Origin: Photobacterium malacitanum | GTDB lineage: Bacteria > Pseudomonadota > Gammaproteobacteria > Enterobacterales > Vibrionaceae | NCBI RefSeq assembly: GCF_900185615.1 | Contig: NZ_FYAK01000009.1 | Span: 69,365 to 121,224, forward strand | Direction of reading: 5' to 3' | Length of the DNA stretch: 51,860 nt | Shown here: positions 1 through 9,973 of the stretch, piece by piece | Position numbering within the stretch: position 1 is the first letter of the stretch | Layout: the number at the start of each line of letters is the position of its first letter | Notes under the pieces: generated by a model | Seen by the model: only the letters and a program-made list of their open reading frames with translations | The model's database searches: none | What the model was told of the DNA's origin: nothing | Program-made: the position numbers and the translations under genes

Positions 1-49
1 GTGAATAAAAATAGTTGTCACCCAACTTAAACTAGGTGGAAAAATCGGA

Positions 50-126
<77 letters not shown>

Positions 127-149
127 AATCTCTTTTTAAGAGATGTGAT

Positions 150-225
150 GCGACACTAGCTCAGCTGGTAGAGCGCAACCTTGCCAAGGTTGAGGTCACG
201 AGTTCGAACCTCGTGTGTCGCTCCA
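150..225 (+). tRNA. tRNA-Gly (GCC), copy 1
   Basis: A 76-nt cloverleaf with a perfect 7-bp acceptor stem (GCGACAC/GTGTCGC), anticodon GCC in the loop TTGCCAA, T-arm ACGAG-TTCGAAC-CTCGT and encoded CCA. It lies 23 nt after tRNA-fMet in the same unit. Confidence 0.95.
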
Positions 226-297
226 AATTGATATTCATGGCTACGGCTGTGAATAAAAATAGTTGTCACCCAACTTAAACTAGGTGGAAAAATCGGA

Positions 298-374
<77 letters not shown>

Positions 375-397
375 AATCTCTTTTTAAGAGATGTGAT

Positions 398-473
398 GCG
401 ACACTAGCTCAGCTGGTAGAGCGCAACCTTGCCAAGGTTGAGGTCACGAGTTCGAACCTCGTGTGTCGCTCCA
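398..473 (+). tRNA. tRNA-Gly (GCC), copy 2
   Basis: Identical to the copy at 150-225, with an intact T-arm and encoded CCA. Confidence 0.95.
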
Positions 474-545
474 AATTGATATTCATGGCTACGGCTGTGA
501 ATAAAAATAGTTGTCACCCAACTTAAACTAGGTGGAAAAATCGGA

Positions 546-622
<77 letters not shown>

Positions 623-645
623 AATCTCTTTTTAAGAGATGTGAT

Positions 646-736
646 GCGACACTAGCTCAGCTGGTAGAGCGCAACCTTGCCAAGGTTGAGGTCACGCCTA
701 GTTCCTTGAAGATCGGGAACCTCGTGTGTCGCTCCA
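646..736 (+). pseudogene. Broken tRNA-Gly (GCC) with insertion in the T-arm
   Basis: The acceptor, D and anticodon arms match the intact tRNA-Gly copies, and the 3' end with CCA is kept. In place of the six bases AGTTCG between the T-stem halves there are 21 bases at 697-717, a net gain of 15. The conserved T-loop TTCGAAC is lost. The new sequence can pair with itself (GTTCC at 701-705 with GGAAC at 716-720), turning the T-arm into a longer hairpin with an internal loop. A normal elbow is not expected, so this is probably non-functional in translation. A sequencing or assembly error is the alternative. Confidence 0.8.
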
Positions 737-1152
737 ATTAAGTTATCATCGAACTTATCGGTGAACTACTACTGTGAAGTATTAGTCTTAATGTGGTATT
801 CCTGAGGTATTCGATTACCGATATCATCAGTGTACTGCTTCAAGTGTTTCTAGTTTGACTACGAAGCCCACTTAGAAGCAATCAGCTTCGATTACATCAT
901 CTGCTATTGATTATGCAACCTAACGGTTGTTTTTTTCATCTTAGCTATTTGCAAAGATGGTTGTAATATCAATATTGCCACATAAGGCAAACGCTCTTTT
1001 CCTAGCATTGATACGTTGGTTCTTACTACTTTATAGCAACATTGTGGTTGATTTTTATTTGTTTATAAAAGATAGAAAACACATGATAAGTTGTTATTTT
1101 AGTAAGCGTTTTTAATTTATTACACCGTTAGATCACAGTTAAATTCACAGAG
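737..1152. other. Trailer of the tRNA array and AT-rich spacer
   Basis: No convincing gene is seen. Bases 737-915 are a long trailer after the last tRNA-like sequence, containing a small hairpin (CGAAGC...GCTTCG, 862-890). A terminator follows at 916-936. Bases 937-1152 are AT-rich and featureless until the DnaA-box cluster. Confidence 0.5.
916..936 (+). terminator. Rho-independent terminator of the tRNA array
   Basis: The stem CAACC-TAAC-GGTTG is followed by seven T. It is the first terminator downstream of the tRNA genes. Confidence 0.75.
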
Positions 1153-1442
1153 TTATCCACATTAGATATTCTGTGGGTAAGTTGGTTGATTAGATGTGAT
1201 AGCTAGGTGTGAATAACTTTAGTAGAAGAGCATAACTTAAAACTATTCGCCTTATTAATTGTAAAAAACTAACAGGATAACTGTATGTTTTTTATTGGTT
1301 AATTTTGTTTTATCTACAATTTGTACACAGTTCATTTAGTCCTTCCTTTTTTGGGATAACAGTCTTGATTATGTTATCCACTCCCTGTGTTTAATCTTTC
1401 TTTCTACTACGATTTTTGATGCCATTAAAAAAGTTTTCCACA
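1153..1442. promoter_or_regulatory. DnaA-box cluster, candidate datA-like locus
   Basis: Three perfect matches to TTWTNCACA occur: TTATCCACA at 1153-1161 (+), TTATTCACA at 1208-1216 (-) and TTTTCCACA at 1434-1442 (+). Three one-mismatch boxes lie at 1172-1180 (-), 1321-1329 (+) and 1374-1382 (+). From established knowledge, E. coli datA, which promotes DnaA-ATP hydrolysis with IHF, lies between the glyVXY tRNA genes and queG. The same neighbours flank this cluster. Only a weak IHF-like core (TTGATT, 1365-1370) was noticed. It is not oriC, because dnaA, rpmH, mnmG and mioC are absent. The datA assignment rests on position and motif and is inference. Confidence 0.55.
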
Positions 1443-1455
1443 TATACCCAGCGTG

Positions 1456-2589
1456 TTATGCGTCTCGAGGTAAACCTTTTTCTATAATTCGTACTAAACG
1501 TTTAGTGGCATTAGGTAAAACATCAATAACCATTTGTTGGCGTTTTTGATGTTGCTGCTCTAAAGCCCATTCAATATGAACATCGACAAGTGGGTGCTCA
1601 CCCTGACGAGCGTTCAATGCCTCGATGATGTCAGTTTGATAAGGCGCATTACCTAATGCAATCGTGATATTACGTAACCATTGGGTATGGCCGATACGAC
1701 GAATAGCTGAACCTTCGGTATTACGTAAGAATGTGGCTTCATTCCAAGCATAAAGCGTCACCAGATCTTGCTGGAATAGCGTTTCTCGACAATGGTAGTC
1801 TGTTTCTGCGGTGATCTCTCCATGACGATTAAATGGACATACTAATTGGCAATCATCACAGCCATAAATTCTATTACCGATTGCCGCCCGATATTGTTCT
1901 GGAATGATACCGTCAAACTCAATGGTTAGATAAGAGATACAGCGTCGCGCGTCAACCACTCCAGATTCAATAATTGCTCCGGTTGGGCAACTAGTCATGC
2001 AAGCGACACACTTACCACATTGGTTAGTTACTGGTGCGTCAACAGGCAAGGGAAGATCAATTAACAGTTCACCTAAAAAGAACCATGAGCCTGATTGGTC
2101 GTTAAGAATTAGCGAGTGTTTTCCTGTCCAGCCTAAGCCAGCTTTTTCAGCTAATGGGCGTTCTAGTACTGGCGCTGAATCGACAAATGGGCGACAGCCA
2201 AATTGACCGACAACCGTTTCTATACGTTGCCCCAATTGCTTAAGTCGGTTACGGATTAATTTATGGTAATCTCGGCCAAGAGAGTAGCGACTAATATAGG
2301 CTTTTGTTGGTTGCTTAAGCGTTTGAGCAAAACCTGCTCGTGGCGGTAAATAGTTCATTCTGACACTAATTACACGTACTGTTCCTGGTAGTAATTCTTG
2401 TGGTCGTGCACGCATCATACCGTGACGTGCCATCCAATCCATATCACCGTGATAATCCGCATCCAACCACCGCTGTAATTGCGTTTCATGCTGCGACAAA
2501 TCGATATCACTGATCCCTACAGCTTGAAAGCCGAGTTCTTGTCCCCAAGTTTTAATTTGAAGTGCGAGTTGTTGATAATCGATCGTCAT
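1456..2589 (-). CDS. queG: Epoxyqueuosine reductase QueG
   Basis: Reduces epoxyqueuosine to queuosine at the wobble base of GUN-anticodon tRNAs in the cytoplasm, using cobalamin and two 4Fe-4S clusters. The 377-residue product has ferredoxin-type cysteines C191, C194, C197, C201 and C217, and the second set C244, C247 and C251 (CDDCQLVCP). D137 in FVDSAP fits the catalytic aspartate of the family. Full length for the family. It points away from tsaE, as E. coli queG does from nnr-tsaE. Its 3' end abuts the DnaA-box cluster and no clear own terminator was seen. Confidence 0.96.
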   Translation of the reverse strand: MTIDYQQLALQIKTWGQELGFQAVGISDIDLSQHETQLQRWLDADYHGDMDWMARHGMMRARPQELLPGTVRVISVRMNYLPPRAGFAQTLKQPTKAYISRYSLGRDYHKLIRNRLKQLGQRIETVVGQFGCRPFVDSAPVLERPLAEKAGLGWTGKHSLILNDQSGSWFFLGELLIDLPLPVDAPVTNQCGKCVACMTSCPTGAIIESGVVDARRCISYLTIEFDGIIPEQYRAAIGNRIYGCDDCQLVCPFNRHGEITAETDYHCRETLFQQDLVTLYAWNEATFLRNTEGSAIRRIGHTQWLRNITIALGNAPYQTDIIEALNARQGEHPLVDVHIEWALEQQHQKRQQMVIDVLPNATKRLVRIIEKGLPRDA

Positions 2590-2855
2590 AGTGTCTGCTT
2601 TATCTTCTAGCCAATAAAAATAAGGGAACGGATTCTAGCACATTCTTATTTTAGAGTAGTCATAAGCTGACACCCCATTGTCAATGGCCGTAATAATTGC
2701 TGAGATAATCATGCGAATGTGTAAAGCTGCACCTGTGCTGAATATATGCATGACATAAATTGAATGGCATTGCTTTATTGCGGTAAAATTGCGACGGTCA
2801 TCGTAGACTGAGATCGTTATTTCACGCCGTATATCGCTTGGTTTTGATTTATCGT
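2590..2855. other. queG/tsaE divergent spacer
   Basis: No intact gene is present. It should hold the queG promoter and the promoter of the tsaE operon, but no confident -10/-35 pair was picked out. An odd palindrome, CCATTG-T-CAATGG, lies at 2675-2687 and could be an operator. In E. coli this position is filled by the N-terminal part of nnr, and no recognisable N-terminal relic was found here. Confidence 0.4.
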
Positions 2856-2948
2856 AAAGTAGCAGATTTATGTGCGCAGCGCGGCGAGCGTGGTATGCTT
2901 GCGGCAGATCTTTTTCCGTTTATTCGTCAATTAGTCAATCCAAGATAA
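2856..2948 (+). pseudogene. nnr: C-terminal relic of nnr (NAD(P)HX repair enzyme)
   Basis: This frame, ending in TAA at 2946-2948, encodes KVADLCAQRGERGMLAADL followed by [11 protein letters not shown]. It matches, from memory of the E. coli sequence, the extreme C-terminus of Nnr (YjeF), which contains RGMLATDLF and ends near RIVNPE. The frame is open upstream only to about 2787, has no proper start and shows no further Nnr similarity. A full enzyme has about 500 residues with an epimerase and an ADP-dependent dehydratase domain. The relic ends 7 bp before tsaE, exactly where intact nnr ends in relatives. An intact copy elsewhere cannot be excluded. Confidence 0.75.
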
Positions 2949-2955
2949 AAATATA

Positions 2956-3420
2956 ATGCAAACATTTGAAACTTCTCTTGCTGATGAGCAGGCAACGGTA
3001 GATTTTGGCCTTAAATTGGCTAAAGCCTGCACGCAACAAACAACAATATATCTCCATGGTGATTTAGGCGCAGGTAAAACCACATTCAGCCGTGGCTTTA
3101 TTCGTGCACTTGGTCATCAAGGAAATGTAAAAAGCCCAACTTATACATTGGTTGAACCCTATGATCTTGCGCCTTGGCAAGTTTATCATTTTGATTTATA
3201 TCGTCTTGCCGATCCTGAAGAATTAGAATTTATGGGGATTCGAGATTATTTTACCAATGATGCTATTTGTTTAGTTGAATGGCCTGAAAAAGGTATAGGC
3301 ATGCTACCAGAGCCTGATCTTGAGCTCGAGCTGCGTTATCACGGTGAGCAAAGAATGGTATTAGTGACGTCGAATACGGACTATGGTTCAGCGTTGATCA
3401 ACCACTTACAGTTAGGTTAA
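2956..3420 (+). CDS. tsaE: tRNA threonylcarbamoyladenosine biosynthesis ATPase TsaE
   Basis: A cytoplasmic ATPase that works with TsaB and TsaD to load threonylcarbamoyl onto A37 of ANN-decoding tRNAs. The 154-residue protein has its P-loop GDLGAGKTT at residues 35-43, followed by the family signature [10 protein letters not shown]. Normal family length. The Shine-Dalgarno sequence is weak, and in relatives it is probably translated by coupling from nnr, here reduced to a relic. It heads the amiB-mutL-miaA-hfq operon, with a 5-bp gap to amiB. Confidence 0.95.
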   Translation: MQTFETSLADEQATVDFGLKLAKACTQQTTIYLHGDLGAGKTTFSRGFIRALGHQGNVKSPTYTLVEPYDLAPWQVYHFDLYRLADPEELEFMGIRDYFTNDAICLVEWPEKGIGMLPEPDLELELRYHGEQRMVLVTSNTDYGSALINHLQLG

Positions 3421-3425
3421 TTAGA

Positions 3426-5153
3426 ATGGCGTTACGGACGTATGCAAATCTTTTAATTTTGGGAGTGGGATTAGTGAGTTCTGCTGCTTTTGCAAATGAA
3501 CTTAAAGGAGTCCGTGTGTGGCCGGCTCCTGACGAAACACGTGTTGTGCTAGATATGCAAAGCAAAGCGGACTATTCGCAGTTTATGCTATCAAACCCAT
3601 CACGGTTAGTGGTCGACTTAAATAAAACCTCACTCAAAACCAAATTGCCAATCACTGTTGCTAAGAGTGAGATTTTAACTAAAGTTCGCAGCAGTAATGC
3701 ACCCGAAAAAGGCACGACTCGATTAGTGTTTGAACTTAAGCGTGCCACAACTCCTCAAATTTTCTCATTATCACCGACGCCTGATGGCAGTTATGGCTAT
3801 CGATTAGTGATGGATTTACCTAATGGTTCTGGTGCCGGTGCTGTTGATAAAGAAGAACAAGCAGAAGAAAAAGCCACTGAAAATAACTTAGCCAAGTTAC
3901 CATCAGGTACTGCTGATATTGTGGTTGCTGTTGATGCTGGGCATGGTGGTGATGATCCTGGCTCTATTGGTCCTACTCATAAATACGAAAAAAATGTCAC
4001 TTTGGCGGTTGCACGTAAATTAGCAGCTAAGATCAATGCGACAACCGGTATGCGTGCTGTAATGACTCGCCGTGGCGACTATTATGTAGGATTAAGTAAA
4101 CGTTCAGAGATTGCGCGTAAAAATAAAGCATTACTGTTAGTTTCCATTCATGCTGATGGTTTTAGTTCACCAAAACCTCGCGGTGCATCTGTATGGGTAT
4201 TAAATACTCGTCGTGCTAATACTGAGATTGGTCGTTGGTTAGAGCAAAGTGAGAAACAATCAGAATTACTAGGTGGTGGTGATGTACTTTCTAGTAATCC
4301 GAAAGATAAATATTTAGGTCGTGCAGTACTTGATCTGCAATTTAGCTATTCGCAGAAGGAAGGTTACGATGTAGCCAAGCGAGTATTAGCGAACCTACGT
4401 CATATTGCGCGTTTACACAAAACAGTACCGCAATATGCAAGTTTAGCAGTATTAAAATCACCTGATATTCCATCATTATTAGTTGAAACGGGCTTTATTA
4501 CTAACCCGATTGAAGAGCGTCAATTAACCTCTAATGCTCATCAAAATCAACTTGCGAATGCGGTTTATAAAGGTATTTTGCAATACTTCACAGCACATCC
4601 GCCAGAAGGCACACTCTTTGCCTCGCGTTTGAAAGCCGGCGGTATTAAACATAAGGTGACATCAGGACAAACATTAAGCGGTATTGCTGCTAAATATGGT
4701 TCTTCGATGGCGGCCATTAAAGCGGCCAATAACTTGAAATCAAATTCAGTCAATATTGGTCAAGTGTTGGTGATCCCTGGTACTGCGGTGACGACGGCGC
4801 CAGCTAAAGCCACGTCAGTAAAGGTAACGTCTAAAGCAACGCCTGCAACCCGTATTGTGTGGCATACCGTGACTCGCGGTGAGTATCTTGGCAAAATTGC
4901 GGCTAATTATGGAGTAACCATGAGCAGCATTCGTCGAACTAGTCACCTAAAGTCTGATAATGTCATGGTTGGTCAGAAATTAAAAATTGCGGTTTCTGCC
5001 GTGAAAACGGTGCGCCATAAAGTTCGCCGTGGTGAGTTTTTAAGTAAAATTGCGGCAAAATATGGGGTATCAGTAGCAACTATTCGTGATGCGAATAAGC
5101 TACGTTCTGATAAACTAGCAGTAGGACAGACGCTAATCATTCCAAGAAGTTAA
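3426..5153 (+). CDS. amiB: N-acetylmuramoyl-L-alanine amidase AmiB with three LysM domains
   Basis: A periplasmic zinc amidase that cuts peptide stems from peptidoglycan to separate daughter cells. A signal peptide ends near residue 23 (AFA/N). An AMIN domain (about 27-130) is followed by an Amidase_3 domain (about 165-385) with zinc ligands H173 (GHGG), E188 and H242 (IHADG) and catalytic E355 (VETGF). Three C-terminal LysM modules lie at about 408-451, 479-522 and 530-573, joined by an Ala/Thr/Lys linker. At 575 residues it is longer than E. coli AmiB (445), chiefly because of the extra LysM repeats. mutL follows after 2 bp. Confidence 0.95.
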   Translation: MALRTYANLLILGVGLVSSAAFANELKGVRVWPAPDETRVVLDMQSKADYSQFMLSNPSRLVVDLNKTSLKTKLPITVAKSEILTKVRSSNAPEKGTTRLVFELKRATTPQIFSLSPTPDGSYGYRLVMDLPNGSGAGAVDKEEQAEEKATENNLAKLPSGTADIVVAVDAGHGGDDPGSIGPTHKYEKNVTLAVARKLAAKINATTGMRAVMTRRGDYYVGLSKRSEIARKNKALLLVSIHADGFSSPKPRGASVWVLNTRRANTEIGRWLEQSEKQSELLGGGDVLSSNPKDKYLGRAVLDLQFSYSQKEGYDVAKRVLANLRHIARLHKTVPQYASLAVLKSPDIPSLLVETGFITNPIEERQLTSNAHQNQLANAVYKGILQYFTAHPPEGTLFASRLKAGGIKHKVTSGQTLSGIAAKYGSSMAAIKAANNLKSNSVNIGQVLVIPGTAVTTAPAKATSVKVTSKATPATRIVWHTVTRGEYLGKIAANYGVTMSSIRRTSHLKSDNVMVGQKLKIAVSAVKTVRHKVRRGEFLSKIAAKYGVSVATIRDANKLRSDKLAVGQTLIIPRS

Positions 5154-5155
5154 TT

Positions 5156-7291
5156 ATGCCGATTCAGATTTTACCCGCTCGGCTGGCTAACCAGATTGCA
5201 GCGGGTGAAGTTGTTGAACGCCCAGCATCGGTAGTCAAAGAGCTTGTTGAAAATAGTATAGATGCCGGCGCCACTCGAATTGATATTGATATCGAAAAAG
5301 GTGGCAGTCGGCTGATTCGTATTCGTGATAATGGTAAAGGGATAGCTAAAGATGAACTTGGCTTAGCCCTGAGCCGTCATGCAACCTCCAAAATCGCCTC
5401 ATTAGATGATCTTGAAGCCATAGTGAGCTTAGGATTTCGTGGTGAAGCACTTGCCAGTATTAGTTCTGTATCGCGGTTAACCCTAACCTCTTGTACTGAA
5501 GGTCAAACGGAAGCATGGTCTGCGTATGCGGAAGGTCGTGACATGGATGTGCAGTTAAAACCTGCTGCACACCCTATCGGTACCACCTTAGAAGTATTAG
5601 ATTTATTTTTTAACACCCCTGCACGACGTAAGTTTTTGCGTACTGAAAAAACAGAATTCACCCATATTGATGAGTTGATTAAGCGCATTGCACTGAGTCG
5701 ATTTGATGTCGCTATTACCCTGCGCCATAACGGTAAGTTAGTGCGTCAATACCGTATTGCTGATAATCCACTGCAACAGGAGCGACGTTTAGCTGCTGCC
5801 TGTGGGCCTGGTTTTTTACAGCACGCATTAGTGGTCGAATTAGCTCATGGTGATTTGAAATTATCTGGCTGGATCTGTAGCCCGCAAGGGGCTCGTAGTC
5901 AAAATGATATTCAATATTGCTATGTTAATGGCCGCATGATGAAAGATAAATTAATCAATCATGCAATTCGTCAGGCTTATGAATCAAGCTTACGATCGGA
6001 ACAATATGCTGCTTATGTGTTGTATATTGAGGTCGATCCGCATCAAGTCGATGTTAATGTCCATCCAGCTAAGCATGAAGTCCGTTTCCATCAAGCGCGA
6101 TTAGTGCATGATTTTATTTATCAAGCATTACAAAGCGCACTTCAGCAAGGGGCGAGTAGCGATGATGATCATCAATATCAAGCACCTATCAGATCCAGTG
6201 CGCACGCGCATACTGAAGTCACCACCGCAGCGATTGATCGTGCTTCTCATACTATTGCTGCGATGCCTGATTATCCGAATAAAGCTCAGCCTGAAAGTTG
6301 GTTAACCGCTTCCGATTCAGCCATTGTTGCATCGAGATCTATGCCCGCTGTCGATATAGACTCTCACTCTGACATGAGTAATAACAAAACTTTATTAGCA
6401 AATTCAGTTAGTAAAGATGCTCAACAGGGCTATAGTCAAAAGAGTAGCCAAAAATTATCATCGCAATCAACCACGAGAGAGCGTCAGCAAGGTTCAGCAT
6501 CAGTAGCTCCTGCTAATAGTGCTCCTCGTCATTATGGTGAACCAGGCCCAACAGCGGCGGAGCTAAAGGCCTATCAACAACTTATTTCAACTAATCATTT
6601 GGGATCAGCACAAGCGACACCAGTTACAGCACCATTAGATGTTAATACCACTCAGATAGCAGAGCCTCGACGCGAGTGGTCAAGCGAAGCTTCTGCACCG
6701 CCGATGAAGCGTATAAGTAGTAAAGACATTGGGTTAGGGAAACCATTAGCTGTTGTTGACGAACAGTTTTTATTGTTAAGTCAGCAATCTGAAATGATGT
6801 TATTACATTTAGCGATTGCAGAACATTTACGTTATGTTGGCCAATTGCAGCAGGCTCAAACAGTTGGATTAAAGCCGCAGCCATTATTGATTCCATTATC
6901 AGTGCCTGTTGAGGCTGAACTGATTCAATGCGCTGAGCAACATGGGCAATTATTAAAGCAGTTAGGGATACAGCTAAAATCAAAAGGACGTAATAGCATT
7001 ATCATTCTGTCAGTTTGTATGCCATTAAGGCAGCAAAACTTACAACAGTTAATCCCAAATTTGTTAACCTATCTTCATTCTGTGAGTGATGATCCTGATG
7101 CTCAAGGATGGGATAACCTTTTATTCTGGCTCGCTAAACAATGCCATACTCCAGTAACAAGTTACACTTTGGCACAAGCGATTCAGTTAATTACCGAATT
7201 AGAGCAACTATGGGGAGAACAGTTGATGACGTTTAAAGGCCAACTTGTTCGTCCGGTAGATATGCAAGCAGCGATAGAAGCATTTAAGTAA
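5156..7291 (+). CDS. mutL: DNA mismatch repair protein MutL
   Basis: The dimeric ATPase linking MutS mismatch recognition to MutH nicking and UvrD unwinding. The GHKL ATPase domain (about 1-330) shows ENSIDAG (32-38), DNGKGI (58-63) and [10 protein letters not shown] (about 93-102). A low-complexity linker rich in Ser, Gln and Ala spans about 340-510, and the C-terminal dimerisation domain about 520-711. At 711 residues it exceeds E. coli MutL (615), mostly in the linker. No endonuclease motif was noticed, as expected for a MutH-dependent type. It starts 2 bp after amiB and ends 3 bp before miaA, which implies translational coupling. Confidence 0.97.
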   Translation: MPIQILPARLANQIAAGEVVERPASVVKELVENSIDAGATRIDIDIEKGGSRLIRIRDNGKGIAKDELGLALSRHATSKIASLDDLEAIVSLGFRGEALASISSVSRLTLTSCTEGQTEAWSAYAEGRDMDVQLKPAAHPIGTTLEVLDLFFNTPARRKFLRTEKTEFTHIDELIKRIALSRFDVAITLRHNGKLVRQYRIADNPLQQERRLAAACGPGFLQHALVVELAHGDLKLSGWICSPQGARSQNDIQYCYVNGRMMKDKLINHAIRQAYESSLRSEQYAAYVLYIEVDPHQVDVNVHPAKHEVRFHQARLVHDFIYQALQSALQQGASSDDDHQYQAPIRSSAHAHTEVTTAAIDRASHTIAAMPDYPNKAQPESWLTASDSAIVASRSMPAVDIDSHSDMSNNKTLLANSVSKDAQQGYSQKSSQKLSSQSTTRERQQGSASVAPANSAPRHYGEPGPTAAELKAYQQLISTNHLGSAQATPVTAPLDVNTTQIAEPRREWSSEASAPPMKRISSKDIGLGKPLAVVDEQFLLLSQQSEMMLLHLAIAEHLRYVGQLQQAQTVGLKPQPLLIPLSVPVEAELIQCAEQHGQLLKQLGIQLKSKGRNSIIILSVCMPLRQQNLQQLIPNLLTYLHSVSDDPDAQGWDNLLFWLAKQCHTPVTSYTLAQAIQLITELEQLWGEQLMTFKGQLVRPVDMQAAIEAFK

Positions 7292-7294
7292 TTT

Positions 7295-8248
7295 ATGACT
7301 AAGCCACAAGCTATGACGAAGCCACAACCACAAGCTATTTTTTTAATGGGTCCGACAGCATCAGGTAAAACTGATTTAGCGATTCGTTTACGTGAACAGC
7401 TACCGGTTGAGTTGATAAGTGTCGACTCTGCCCTTATTTATAAGGGAATGGATATCGGTACTGCGAAACCAGATGCGCATGAATTGGCACTAGCACCGCA
7501 CCGTTTAATTGATATTCGTGATCCAGCGCAAAGTTATTCTGCTGCAGACTTTCGTTCGGATGCACTAAAAGAAATGGCTGATATAGTGGCTGCAGGGCGG
7601 ATTCCTTTGTTGGTAGGTGGTACTATGTTGTACTACAAGGCATTATTGGAAGGCTTATCACCATTACCTGCGGCAGATAATGCTGTTCGTGCTGGAATCG
7701 AAGCTGATGCTGCAGCACGAGGCTGGCAAGCACTGCATGATGAATTGGTAGCCATTGATCCTGTTGCAGGCGCAAGGATCCATCCTAATGATCCACAGCG
7801 ATTATCTCGTGCATTAGAAGTTTTTCGTATCTCAGGTAAAACATTAACTGAGTTAACGAAAACTCAAGGTGAATCGTTACCTTATAAGGTTCATCAATTT
7901 GCAATTACGCCCACGGATAGGGCTGTACTACATCATCGCATTGAACTTAGGTTCAAAAAAATGATTGAAGCAGGGTTTGAGCAGGAAGTAAGAGCATTAT
8001 ATGACCGAGGTGATCTTCACCTTGAGCTTCCTTCTATTCGCTGTGTCGGTTATCGACAGATGTGGGAATATTTGGACGGGAAATATGACATAGATGAAGC
8101 GGTTTTCCGTGGTATCTGTGCTACTCGTCAATTGGCAAAGCGTCAAATTACCTGGCTTCGTGGCTGGAATGATTTGACTTGGTTGGATAGTAGTGATGTT
8201 GATAGCGCGTTACAAACCGTCACAAACTCAGTTAGATGTGATGTTTAA
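7295..8248 (+). CDS. miaA: tRNA dimethylallyltransferase MiaA
   Basis: Transfers a dimethylallyl group to N6 of A37 in tRNAs reading UNN codons, the first step toward ms2i6A. The 317-residue product has P-loop GPTASGKT at 19-26 and the DMAPP-transferase signature [19 protein letters not shown]. The N-terminus contains a short internal duplication ([12 protein letters not shown]), so a second in-frame ATG at 7313 is a possible start. It follows mutL by 3 bp. Confidence 0.97.
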   Translation: MTKPQAMTKPQPQAIFLMGPTASGKTDLAIRLREQLPVELISVDSALIYKGMDIGTAKPDAHELALAPHRLIDIRDPAQSYSAADFRSDALKEMADIVAAGRIPLLVGGTMLYYKALLEGLSPLPAADNAVRAGIEADAAARGWQALHDELVAIDPVAGARIHPNDPQRLSRALEVFRISGKTLTELTKTQGESLPYKVHQFAITPTDRAVLHHRIELRFKKMIEAGFEQEVRALYDRGDLHLELPSIRCVGYRQMWEYLDGKYDIDEAVFRGICATRQLAKRQITWLRGWNDLTWLDSSDVDSALQTVTNSVRCDV

Positions 8249-8323
8249 TTAACGTGTATACTCTGAACTGCTTTGCGTATTTTTAGTTTTTGTTCGTTGC
8301 TAAATACAACTACAAACAAATAA

Positions 8324-8602
<279 letters not shown>

Positions 8603-8630
8603 TATTATTTTCAAATAAGGAGTTGATTAC

Positions 8631-9920
8631 TTGTTTGACCGTTATGAAGCTGGTGAGCAGGCTATTCTTGTTCATATTAATTTCACTCAAGATGAGGAGT
8701 GGGAAGATCTTAGCGAATTTGAAATGCTAGTGTCTTCTGCAGGAGTTAATGCTCTGCATGTTGTTACGGGAAGCCGTAAAACACCACAACCTAAATATTA
8801 TGTGGGTGAAGGTAAAGCACAAGAAATAGCCGACGCTGTAAGAACTGTTGATGCAGATATAATTATTTTTAATCACGCATTGTCACCTGCACAAGAACGA
8901 AACTTAGAGCAGCTTTGTCAATGTCGAGTGATTGATCGTACCGGGTTAATTCTCGATATATTTGCTCAACGTGCACGTACCCATGAAGGTAAGTTGCAAG
9001 TTGAATTAGCACAATTACGGCATATTTCAACCCGATTAATTCGTGGTTGGACTCACCTTGAGCGACAAAAAGGTGGTATTGGCCTTCGCGGGCCAGGTGA
9101 AACTCAGCTAGAAACCGATCGCCGTTTATTACGAGAACGTATTAAAACAATTTTACGCCGTTTAGATAAAGTTGCTAAACAGCGTGATCAAGGACGTCGA
9201 GCGCGTAATCGAGCAGAAATCCCAACAGTGTCATTAGTTGGGTATACCAATGCGGGTAAATCAACATTATTCAATCGTATTACCGATGCTGGGGTATATG
9301 CAGCTGATCAGCTGTTTGCTACCTTAGATCCAACATTGCGTAAGATTGAAGTTGCAGATGTCGGTGCAGCGATACTTGCAGATACTGTTGGTTTTATTCG
9401 ACATTTACCCCACGATTTAGTGGCTGCATTTAAAGCAACATTAAAAGAAACGCAAGAAGCAGATTTATTGCTTCATGTGGTTGATGCAAGTGATGATCGT
9501 TTTCGCGAGAACATCGAGGCAGTAGAAACTGTACTTGATGAAATCGATGCTGGCGATGTCCCTGTTTTACTGGTTATGAATAAAATTGATAACTTGGATA
9601 ATGCACAGCCACGAATTGAGCGTGACGAAGAGGGTTTACCTCAACGAGTTTGGGTATCAGCCATGGAAGGGCAAGGCATTGACTTGTTATTCCAAGCCTT
9701 AACAGAACGCCTTGCAGGAACAATGATAAAACACAGTTTGCGTCTGCCGCCTGAGATGATTGGACGGTTACGTAGTAAGTTTTATCAGATGGGCTGCATT
9801 GTGCAAGAAGAATATGAATCAGATGGCTGTTTAATGATTGATATTCGCTTACCGATGGCAGAGTGGTCGCGGTTACAAAAAAGAGAAAGTACTTCGTTAG
9901 ATGACTACATCGTTGCTTAA
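8631..9920 (+). CDS. hflX: Ribosome-associated GTPase HflX (TTG start)
   Basis: A GTPase that binds the 50S subunit and splits stalled ribosomes after heat or other stress. An N-terminal HflX domain with VGEGKAQEI and HALSPAQERNLEQL leads to the G domain, with G1 GYTNAGKST at 204-212, DTVGF and NKID. The start is TTG, chosen because the AAGGAG site 10 bp upstream and the N-terminus MFDRYEAGEQ match the family. The 429 residues are normal. It lies 28 bp after hfq. Confidence 0.96.
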   Translation: MFDRYEAGEQAILVHINFTQDEEWEDLSEFEMLVSSAGVNALHVVTGSRKTPQPKYYVGEGKAQEIADAVRTVDADIIIFNHALSPAQERNLEQLCQCRVIDRTGLILDIFAQRARTHEGKLQVELAQLRHISTRLIRGWTHLERQKGGIGLRGPGETQLETDRRLLRERIKTILRRLDKVAKQRDQGRRARNRAEIPTVSLVGYTNAGKSTLFNRITDAGVYAADQLFATLDPTLRKIEVADVGAAILADTVGFIRHLPHDLVAAFKATLKETQEADLLLHVVDASDDRFRENIEAVETVLDEIDAGDVPVLLVMNKIDNLDNAQPRIERDEEGLPQRVWVSAMEGQGIDLLFQALTERLAGTMIKHSLRLPPEMIGRLRSKFYQMGCIVQEEYESDGCLMIDIRLPMAEWSRLQKRESTSLDDYIVA

Positions 9921-9973
9921 TGGATTGCTGAGTAATAAAAACTGTCGTCATATCACATTGATGGAGTTCTATA

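Noticed and set aside
1140..1455. Chromosomal origin oriC
   Set aside because: DnaA boxes are present, but there is no AT-rich unwinding array with dnaA, rpmH, mnmG or mioC nearby. The synteny fits datA better.
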